A stretch of 11,644 nucleotides of DNA from an uncultured Prevotellaceae bacterium. GTDB taxonomy: Bacteria > Bacteroidota > Bacteroidia > Bacteroidales > Muribaculaceae. The DNA lies in assembly GCA_947254205.1 (NCBI GenBank), contig CAMYCE010000062.1:1-11644 (forward strand). Reading direction: 5' to 3'. The stretch's first letter is position 1, and every line of letters begins with the position of its first letter. A program made the translations under genes and the position numbers. Positions 1 through 5,207 of the stretch are shown here, one piece after another. The notes beneath the pieces were generated by a model. That model worked only from the letters and a program-made list of their open reading frames with translations. It ran no database searches and was not told the DNA's origin.

Positions 1-50
1 GGAAAAGCCTAAGATATTTTCTTATTGCGACCTAATGACCGATTGGGGTT
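1..50 (+). repeat. Left arm of a 50-bp terminal inverted repeat
   Basis: The first 50 bases match the reverse complement of 11641-11592 at 49 of 50 positions; the only mismatch is at 45. Identity stops at 51. On the + strand, frame 2-52 reads as an open peptide tail containing KIFSYCDLMTD and ending at a TAA at 50-52. The arm may therefore be the 3' end of a multicopy gene such as a transposase that continues left of the window. I do not recognise the family. Because housekeeping genes lie between the arms, this does not look like the two ends of one transposon. Confidence 0.85.
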
Positions 51-70
51 AAAATCCCCAATTTAGGCTA

Positions 71-101
71 TTGCACAACAAGGGGCAATCGATTAACTTT
101 G
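71..101 (+). promoter_or_regulatory. porX promoter (Bacteroidetes type)
   Basis: A TTG at 71-73 lies 20 bases upstream of TAACTTTG at 94-101, matching the Bacteroidetes primary sigma consensus TTG-N19..21-TAnnTTTG. Transcription would begin around 107-109, leaving a leader of only about 10 bases before the ATG at 119. This also argues against the upstream in-frame TTG at 71 as a translation start. Confidence 0.7.
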
Positions 102-118
102 CAAAAATTGATTCAACG

Positions 119-1663
119 ATGAGCAAGGAACACATTCTTTGGGCCGACGACGAGATAGACTTCTTGAAGCCACACATTCTTTTTCTTGAAAACAAGGGTT
201 ATGAGGTGACCACCGTCACCAATGGGCGCGACGCGCTCGACCTCTTGCAGTCGCAAAACTTCAACCTCATCATTCTCGACGAGAACATGCCCGGCATTAG
301 CGGACTCGAAGCCTTGCAACAAATCAAGATTGCACAGCCCAATGTGCCTGTGATCATGATCACCAAGAGCGAGGAAGAAAACATCATGAATCAAGCCATT
401 GGAGGCCAAATCTCCGACTACCTCATCAAGCCCGTGAACCCCATGCAGATTTTGCTATCTATCAAGAAAAACCTGCACAGCGATGCGCTGGTGGCACAAA
501 AGGCCAGCAGCGACTATCAGCAAGAGTTTATGCGCATCAGTGGCCTCATAGCCTCGGCATCGTCGATCGACGACTGGTATGAACTCTACACCACCCTCGT
601 GCGCTGGGAGCTCACCCTCAACAACACCGACACCGGCATGGCCGACCTGCTACTGGCACAAAAAATCGAGGCCAACAGTGCCTTTGCCAAGTTTGTGAAG
701 CGCAACTATGAGCAATGGGTCACTACCGACAAGCACCCGCTCATGAGCCACGAGCTGTTCAAGACCAAGATTTTTCCACTGCTCGACAGTGGCAAGAAGG
801 TGTGCTTTGTGGTGATCGACAACTTTCGACTCGACCAGTGGAAAACCATCAGTCCACTGCTGAGCGAGCATTTCAACATCATTGACGAGGAACTCTACAC
901 CACCATTTTGCCCACAGCCACCCAATATGCCCGCAATGCCATCTTCTCGGGGCTCATGCCCATCGACATTGAGCGCATGTTTCCCGACCTGTGGGTCGAT
1001 GAAGACCAAGACGAGGGCAAAAATCTCAACGAGGCACCTCTCATTCAAACCATTCTCGACCGCTACCGCCGCAAGCACAAGTTCTCCTACAACAAAATGA
1101 ACGACAGTGCCACCGGCGAGCGACTCATGCAAAATTTCGCGCAACTCGACAACAACGACCTCAACGTGCTGGTATTTAACTTTGTCGACATCTTGTCGCA
1201 TGCCCGCACCGATAGCAAGATGATTAAGGAGCTTGCCAACACCGACGAAGGCTATCGCTCGCTCACCGAAACATGGTTTCGCAACAACTATGCCTTCGAG
1301 ATTTTTAAACTCATAGCCCAAAAGGGCTGGACCGTTGTGCTCACTACCGACCATGGCACAGTGAGAGTGGACAATGCCATCAAGGTGATTGGCGACAAGA
1401 ACACCAACACCAACCTGCGCTACAAGGTGGGCAAAAACTTGAGCTACAACCCCAAGCAAGTGTATGAAATCAAGCAACCCAAGCGCTATGGATTGCCCTT
1501 GCTCAACGTGTCGTCGACCTATATTTTTGCCACCAATCGCGACTTTCTTGCCTATCCCAACAACTACAACCACTATGTGCAATACTACACCGACACCTTC
1601 CAGCATGGAGGCATCTCGATGGAAGAAATGCTGGTGCCCATTGTCACCCTCTCCCCCAAATAG
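119..1663 (+). CDS. porX: PorX: response regulator with PglZ/alkaline phosphatase-type effector domain
   Basis: A cytoplasmic response regulator of 514 residues. In Porphyromonas and Flavobacterium, PorX works with the histidine kinase PorY and an ECF sigma factor to control type IX secretion genes, and its C-terminal domain is a zinc-dependent phosphodiesterase. Residues 1-120 are a receiver domain with the acidic pair D10/D11, the phosphoacceptor D54 (ILDENMPG), T82 and K104. A helical linker (about 125-225) leads to a PglZ domain: D234 in VVIDNFRLDQW, the TATQYARNA segment at 266-274 where the superfamily nucleophile Thr is expected, and D411-H412 in TTDHG as metal ligands. The start at 119 is chosen because the receiver domain begins directly after it and the promoter's start point lies just upstream; the longer in-frame reading from 71 would include the promoter. 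Length matches the family. The next gene encodes probable T9SS cargo. Confidence 0.93.
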   Translation: MSKEHILWADDEIDFLKPHILFLENKGYEVTTVTNGRDALDLLQSQNFNLIILDENMPGISGLEALQQIKIAQPNVPVIMITKSEEENIMNQAIGGQISDYLIKPVNPMQILLSIKKNLHSDALVAQKASSDYQQEFMRISGLIASASSIDDWYELYTTLVRWELTLNNTDTGMADLLLAQKIEANSAFAKFVKRNYEQWVTTDKHPLMSHELFKTKIFPLLDSGKKVCFVVIDNFRLDQWKTISPLLSEHFNIIDEELYTTILPTATQYARNAIFSGLMPIDIERMFPDLWVDEDQDEGKNLNEAPLIQTILDRYRRKHKFSYNKMNDSATGERLMQNFAQLDNNDLNVLVFNFVDILSHARTDSKMIKELANTDEGYRSLTETWFRNNYAFEIFKLIAQKGWTVVLTTDHGTVRVDNAIKVIGDKNTNTNLRYKVGKNLSYNPKQVYEIKQPKRYGLPLLNVSSTYIFATNRDFLAYPNNYNHYVQYYTDTFQHGGISMEEMLVPIVTLSPK

Positions 1664-1673
1664 AGGGGTTTGC

Positions 1674-1692
1674 GCCCTGCACTTGGCAGGGC
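1674..1692 (+). terminator. Possible weak terminator after porX
   Basis: A 7-bp perfect stem (GCCCTGC, loop ACTTG, GCAGGGC) begins 11 bases after the porX stop codon. It is followed by an A-rich stretch, and a T5 run comes only at 1716-1720, so it is not a textbook intrinsic terminator. It may mainly protect the 3' end. Confidence 0.35.
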
Positions 1693-1742
1693 AAAACAAA
1701 ATCTCCCCAAATCAATTTTTATAAAAAAATCAATTTAAAGCC

Positions 1743-1772
1743 CTGCTTTTCAATTGTAATTTCATATATTTG
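1743..1772 (+). promoter_or_regulatory. Promoter of the subtilase gene
   Basis: TATATTTG at 1765-1772 is a full match to the -7 consensus. The -33 element is weak (CTG at 1743-1745, 19 bases upstream). Start of transcription near 1779 gives a leader of about 48 bases. Just upstream, AAATCAATTT occurs twice (1709-1718 and 1727-1736, 18 bases apart), which could be an AT-rich upstream element or a regulator site. Confidence 0.6.
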
Positions 1773-1826
1773 CACTTGGTTAGATTCCATAAAGACTTAT
1801 TTTTAATTATTTCTTAATAAAACTCT

Positions 1827-4106
1827 ATGATGAAGAAAACACTACTGGGTTTAGCAGTTTTCTGCCTGGGCATGGCAGCTGTGCATGCCGGCGACAAGTT
1901 GTCGATGTCGACACACTTATTTTTGTCCGAAATGAAAAACGCAAGTGAAAACACACGCGTGCAACCGGTCTTCAACAAGTCACTCATGTTTAAAGATGGC
2001 ATTTCGCCCAATTTCCAGAATCGCTTCAAGGGCGAGATTGGGCAACACATTGCCCGCCCCTATGAAATGAATGGGGTGCTCATGATCGATGCTTTTATTG
2101 GCCTAAATGGCACATCAACCGCCGAATTGGAACAACTGGGCGTGAAGATTCAAAACCATTTTGATGGCTTTGTCACCGCCGCCATTCCTGTCGACAAAAT
2201 CGAAGAAGTGGCAGCTCTTGCCAATGTGGAGCAAGTGCAGGTGTCGCAAATGCTGAAAATTCAAACCGACGAAGCCCGCAAAACCACTCATGCCGACCAA
2301 GTGATCAATGGCTTGCGCTATGGCATTGGGCAAGACTACGACGGCACGGGCGTGATTGTGGGTGTGATCGACACCGGCATCGACCCTCAACACGAGGCAT
2401 TCTTAGACGCCAATGGCAAAACTCGCATCAAGCTGTTGCGCCAGGTGTCGCAATGGGGGCAAGTGACCAACATTACCGACCCCAATAAAATCGTGAAAGC
2501 AAAACCCGTGGTTACTGAACAATCGCATGGCACCCACACCAGCACAACAGCAGGTGGCAAGCTCATTTCGACCCCCTATGGCGACTTTTGCGGCATTGCG
2601 CCCAACTGCGATTTGGTGCTTTGCGACCTCGCTTCGCTCACCGAGAGCAACATTGCCAACTCGGTGAAGGCAATTACCGATTATGCCGATAAAGTAAAAA
2701 AGCCTTGCGTGATCAGCATCAGCTTAGGTGGTCAAGTAGGTCCTCACGACGGCAAAGAATTCATCTGCAAGGTGTATAACAATGCTACCAGAAAGCCGGG
2801 ACACATTGTTGTGCTTGCAGCCTCCAACTCGGCAGGCACAAAATCCTATGTCTACAAGCAAGGGGCTACCAAAGAAAGCCCCCTTGCCACCCAATATGTG
2901 CAAACAGCAACAGGCCACCAACCCGGCATGTTCTATCCATCGGGAATAGCACGAGCTTGGGCACGCACTGCCAATGTACCACTCGCAGTGCAAGTGTATG
3001 TGCTCGACAAAGACAACAAAATCGTCAAAAAGTTTGACGAGGTAACAGCCACCAATGGTCGTAGCGGAAAAAGTCTCAACGTCAGTCAATATTACAAAGC
3101 CAGCTACATGGTACCCGATCCAGCCAATCTTACAGTATATGTGAGCAAAGATAACAACAAATGCTATAGTGCATGGGTGAAAACTTCCAACCTATACACC
3201 ACCAAAACCTATGGCAATTTCATCACCTATAGCCAATACAAATTGGCATTCTCGGTATACCCTGCCGAAGCCAACAAAACCACCGACATCGACGTGTGGG
3301 AAGGAGAATATGGCGAGTTCACCGGTGGCAAAATTGGCGACGACCTGCAAGGCGTGGTGGGCAGCGACATGTGCTCGGCAAGTAGCGAGTGCTATGCCGA
3401 CAGCGTGATCACTGTGGGCTCTTATATCACCAAAAATTCTTTCAAGGGCAAAGGCTCTCACAGCTACACCAACAAAAGGATGAAGGTGGGCGACATCTCC
3501 GACTTCTCAAGCTATGTAGCCGAGAACTATGGTCCTGGCAACAAATACACCATTCCATGGATCACTGCTCCCGGGCAAATCATTGTGGCTGGTGTGAACC
3601 ACTATGACAAACAAAACTATGGTAGCAACATAGGCTTTCACGACGAATATCAATACATTTGTCAAAGCAACCCCACAAGCTTCTTTGGCACCATGAGTGG
3701 AACCTCGATGGCAACTCCTGTGGCTGCCGGCATTGTGGCACTGTGGTTGCAAAAAAACAACAAACTGAGAGTGTACGACGTGCGCGAAATCATGAAACGC
3801 ACCGCCATCACCGACGAGTTCACCGGTGGCACCCACAAGGCCAACTTTGGCAATGGCAAAATCAACGCCATGGGTGCATTCCAAACTGCGGCTGTGAAAA
3901 CAGTGAACACAACTCCCATGCCCGAAGTCTACACCCGCGATGGCTATATCATGGTTGATGGCGAAATTAGCTACCTCACCATCTACGACCTGCAAGGCCG
4001 CACCGTGAGTACCGATGCAAGTGTGCAACTTGCCAAGGGCATCTACTTGGTGAAATTGGGCAATGCCCAAGGAGGCCAATGGTGCACCAAGGTTGTTGTT
4101 GACTAA
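1827..4106 (+). CDS. Secreted S8 (subtilisin-like) serine protease with T9SS sorting domain
   Basis: An exported serine protease of 759 residues. Residues 1-21 are a signal peptide (KK, then a hydrophobic core, cleavage near VHA-GD). Residues about 75-155 look like a propeptide. The catalytic triad is visible: D182 in VIDTGID, H234 in SHGTH and S627 in GTSMATP, with the oxyanion N334 in AASN. H234 and S627 are about 390 residues apart, far more than in plain subtilisins, because of a beta-rich insert at about 340-510. Residues 698-759 form a type A T9SS C-terminal domain (YDLQGRTV, then GIYLVKL and TKVVV). It is therefore predicted to pass through Sec to the periplasm and then through T9SS to the surface or outside. 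The start has two adjacent ATGs (1827, 1830), and the first is used here. Its substrate is unknown. It follows porX with its own promoter and is closed by a strong terminator. Confidence 0.9.
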   Translation: MMKKTLLGLAVFCLGMAAVHAGDKLSMSTHLFLSEMKNASENTRVQPVFNKSLMFKDGISPNFQNRFKGEIGQHIARPYEMNGVLMIDAFIGLNGTSTAELEQLGVKIQNHFDGFVTAAIPVDKIEEVAALANVEQVQVSQMLKIQTDEARKTTHADQVINGLRYGIGQDYDGTGVIVGVIDTGIDPQHEAFLDANGKTRIKLLRQVSQWGQVTNITDPNKIVKAKPVVTEQSHGTHTSTTAGGKLISTPYGDFCGIAPNCDLVLCDLASLTESNIANSVKAITDYADKVKKPCVISISLGGQVGPHDGKEFICKVYNNATRKPGHIVVLAASNSAGTKSYVYKQGATKESPLATQYVQTATGHQPGMFYPSGIARAWARTANVPLAVQVYVLDKDNKIVKKFDEVTATNGRSGKSLNVSQYYKASYMVPDPANLTVYVSKDNNKCYSAWVKTSNLYTTKTYGNFITYSQYKLAFSVYPAEANKTTDIDVWEGEYGEFTGGKIGDDLQGVVGSDMCSASSECYADSVITVGSYITKNSFKGKGSHSYTNKRMKVGDISDFSSYVAENYGPGNKYTIPWITAPGQIIVAGVNHYDKQNYGSNIGFHDEYQYICQSNPTSFFGTMSGTSMATPVAAGIVALWLQKNNKLRVYDVREIMKRTAITDEFTGGTHKANFGNGKINAMGAFQTAAVKTVNTTPMPEVYTRDGYIMVDGEISYLTIYDLQGRTVSTDASVQLAKGIYLVKLGNAQGGQWCTKVVVD

Positions 4107-4136
4107 TCGCTCCTGAACAATTTTCTAAAAAAATTC

Positions 4137-4202
4137 ATCTCCCCCATTTCCTCCATTTCTTGCCTCATTGCAACGAGAAATGAGTGAAATGGGGGAGATT
4201 TT
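4137..4202 (+). terminator. Strong intrinsic terminator of the subtilase gene
   Basis: A perfect 14-bp stem (4137-4150 with 4186-4199; ATCTCCCCCATTTC against its complement) is followed by TTTT at 4199-4202. A second stem, CATTTCT with AGAAATG, extends the hairpin inward after a 3x3 internal loop. It lies 31 bases after the stop codon. Confidence 0.85.
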
Positions 4203-4276
4203 CGTAAACAAACATTCACACACAAAGTCTTGATAGTTAAAATCGCGTTAAAAATGACAAAAACTTATTCCGTAGC

Positions 4277-4307
4277 TATGTTATAAAACATATTTGTCGT
4301 ATATTTG
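4277..4307 (+). promoter_or_regulatory. Promoter of the small RNA, with an operator-like palindrome
   Basis: TATATTTG at 4300-4307 is a full -7 box, predicting a transcript start near 4312-4314. No good -33 TTG is seen. Instead, a perfect inverted repeat TATGTT-ATAA-AACATA (4277-4292) covers the place where the -33 region and spacer should be, which is a typical position for a repressor or activator site. Confidence 0.6.
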
Positions 4308-4311
4308 CAGT

Positions 4312-4458
4312 GGTTTTTCATGGTATTAGTTTTTAAGGTTACGAAATACCGAGCGTCGTGAGACGATTTTTATTTCGTTTTTGTTTAAGGTTTATGTTAA
4401 TGGTATTAGAAGGTTAATTAGCTAAGCAATCCGCGATAGTGACTATCGTGGATTTTTT
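4312..4458 (+). ncRNA. Structured small RNA, possibly the Bacteroidales-1 RNA family
   Basis: This unit of about 147 nt has its own promoter (-7 box 4300-4307) and a strong terminator (4429-4458), and no convincing reading frame. Visible structure: GGTATT (4322-4327) can pair with AATACC (4345-4350), next to a CGTC-GTGA-GACG hairpin (4354-4365). The ten bases ATGGTATTAG occur twice (4320-4329 and 4400-4409), so the second copy can compete for the same AATACC. AAGGTT occurs three times (4335, 4387, 4410). Bacteroidales-1 RNAs are described as free-standing transcripts of this kind, with a Bacteroidetes promoter at one end and a terminator at the other; assigning the family here is from memory and unconfirmed. 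It does not lead into the next gene, which has a separate promoter. Confidence 0.6.
4429..4458 (+). terminator. Terminator of the small RNA
   Basis: An 11-bp stem (4429-4439 with 4443-4453, ATCCGCGATAG, one G-U pair) closes over a TGA loop and runs into six T residues at 4453-4458. Confidence 0.85.
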
Positions 4459-4500
4459 ATTTTCCCCAACTTCTCTCCGCTCATTTTCAAAGCCTGAGCA

Positions 4501-4531
4501 TTGCTTGGCTGGCAATAATGTTATAACTTTG
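4501..4531 (+). promoter_or_regulatory. Promoter of the 103-residue membrane protein gene
   Basis: TTG at 4501-4503, a 20-base spacer, and TAACTTTG at 4524-4531: the same arrangement and the same -7 box sequence as the porX promoter. A start near 4538 gives a leader of about 24 bases to the ATG at 4562. Confidence 0.7.
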
Positions 4532-4561
4532 TGGCATTGCAAAATAGCAACACAGATAGCG

Positions 4562-4873
4562 ATGAGAGAATACAAGCGACGACAACAACAAAACGACCTC
4601 ATTCAGGAGCTGAATCCTGGGCAGCAATACGACATTGTCGGTCTGATTACTCCCTCAACCCAAGTCGAGAAACAACAAGAAGACAAAGCCATCGAGCACC
4701 AGCTCGCCCACCTCAAGCAATCGAGAGTGGAATCTCTCGCCCAAGCCCAAGAGCCACCACGCGGTCGCCACTCCACGCCACGCCAATCTCCCCCACGGCT
4801 ATGGCTCTATGCCTTGGTTGCATTGATAGCCTTTGCCCTTGGAGCAATCGTCTATCGCACATGGGTGATGTAA
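4562..4873 (+). CDS. Small protein with a single C-terminal membrane helix, function unknown
   Basis: A predicted protein of 103 residues that I do not recognise. Residues 1-79 are hydrophilic and rich in Gln, Glu, Lys and Arg (a basic, Gln-rich start around RRQQQ, then a likely helical stretch at about 32-62 and a Pro/Arg-rich linker at about 65-79). Residues 80-98 (LWLYALVALIAFALGAIVY) form one membrane helix followed by only a few residues, a tail-anchored layout. The start at 4562 is preferred over longer in-frame readings because the matching promoter sits just upstream, and an earlier start would reach into the small RNA's terminator. A well-formed promoter supports a real gene. It stands alone between the small RNA and the tRNA. 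Confidence 0.65.
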   Translation: MREYKRRQQQNDLIQELNPGQQYDIVGLITPSTQVEKQQEDKAIEHQLAHLKQSRVESLAQAQEPPRGRHSTPRQSPPRLWLYALVALIAFALGAIVYRTWVM

Positions 4874-4884
4874 AAAAAACTAAT

Positions 4885-4912
4885 GTAGAGACGATGCATG
4901 CATTGTCTCTAC
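4885..4912. repeat. 28-base palindrome, possible dispersed repeat
   Basis: GTAGAGAC, a central ATGCATGCAT and GTCTCTAC form a near-perfect palindrome. In RNA all 14 pairs could form, one of them G-U. No T run follows on the + strand. On the - strand the hairpin is followed by a T8 run (complement of 4872-4879), but no - strand gene ends here. Position, size and symmetry suggest a REP-like or miniature mobile repeat rather than a simple terminator. Confidence 0.55.
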
Positions 4913-5004
4913 CCAAGCCTTACTCATCAAGAAAATCCGACGAGCTGAGAAAACTGTTTTTCGTTAAAGTTTTGGCCCTCTATGCAACTTTTTGAGAAAG
5001 ATTG

Positions 5005-5034
5005 TTGTATATTGAAAAATATTTCCTAATTTTG
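5005..5034 (+). promoter_or_regulatory. tRNA-Leu promoter
   Basis: TTG at 5005-5007, a 19-base spacer and TAATTTTG at 5027-5034, about 20 bases ahead of the mature tRNA 5' end at 5054. Confidence 0.75.
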
Positions 5035-5053
5035 CAGTCGCAATAAGCCAAAT

Positions 5054-5135
5054 GCCCAAGTGGCGGAATTGGTAGACGCGCACGTTTCAGGTGCGTGTGC
5101 CGCAAGGCGTGAAGGTTCGAGTCCTTTCTTGGGCA
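5054..5135 (+). tRNA. tRNA-Leu (anticodon CAG)
   Basis: The 82-nt gene folds as a class II tRNA. The acceptor stem GCCCAAG (5054-5060) pairs with CTTGGGC (5128-5134), followed by discriminator A at 5135. The D arm contains GGTAGA. The anticodon stem CACGT/GCGTG encloses loop TTCAGGT, with anticodon CAG at 5088-5090. A long variable arm (GCC-GCAA-GGC) and the T arm (GAAGG-TTCGAGT-CCTTT) follow. The long variable arm and A discriminator fit leucine; the anticodon reads CUG codons. The terminal CCA is not encoded, as is common in this phylum. Confidence 0.96.
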
Positions 5136-5140
5136 CTGCA

Positions 5141-5178
5141 AAAGAGAGAGTTGTTAAATAACAACTCTCTCTTTTTTT
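5141..5178 (+). terminator. tRNA-Leu terminator, possibly shared with the convergent gene
   Basis: A perfect 15-bp stem (5141-5155 with 5160-5174) closes over the loop AAAT, with a T7 run at 5172-5178. Read on the - strand it is followed by TTTT, so it may also stop transcripts of the convergent gene whose stop codon lies 30 bases away at 5208. Confidence 0.88.
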
Positions 5179-5207
5179 CGGGGGGGCAAATCAGAAATTT
5201 CGAACTC

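Noticed and set aside
650..1699. Long antisense reading frame of 349 codons opposite porX
   Set aside because: It lies within a well-conserved gene whose codon bias keeps the opposite strand open. Its translation has no recognisable domain, and no - strand promoter was found for it.
1709..1736. Start of a CRISPR-like or tandem repeat (AAATCAATTT twice)
   Set aside because: There are only two 10-base AT-rich copies and no further units; more likely part of the promoter upstream region. No CRISPR array was seen anywhere in the window.
3507..4079. Antisense reading frame of 190 codons opposite the subtilase C-terminal half
   Set aside because: It overlaps the catalytic Ser and sorting-domain coding region. 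The His/Val/Gly-rich translation is typical of a shadow frame.
4312..4561. The structured RNA as a riboswitch or leader of the 103-residue gene
   Set aside because: A strong terminator ends it at 4458, and the downstream gene has a separate full promoter at 4501-4531. Regulation by readthrough cannot be excluded but is not needed.
4531..4995. Alternative 154-codon frame overlapping the 103-residue gene
   Set aside because: Its start overlaps the -7 box of the supported promoter, its translation has no membrane helix or domain, and it reads through the palindrome.
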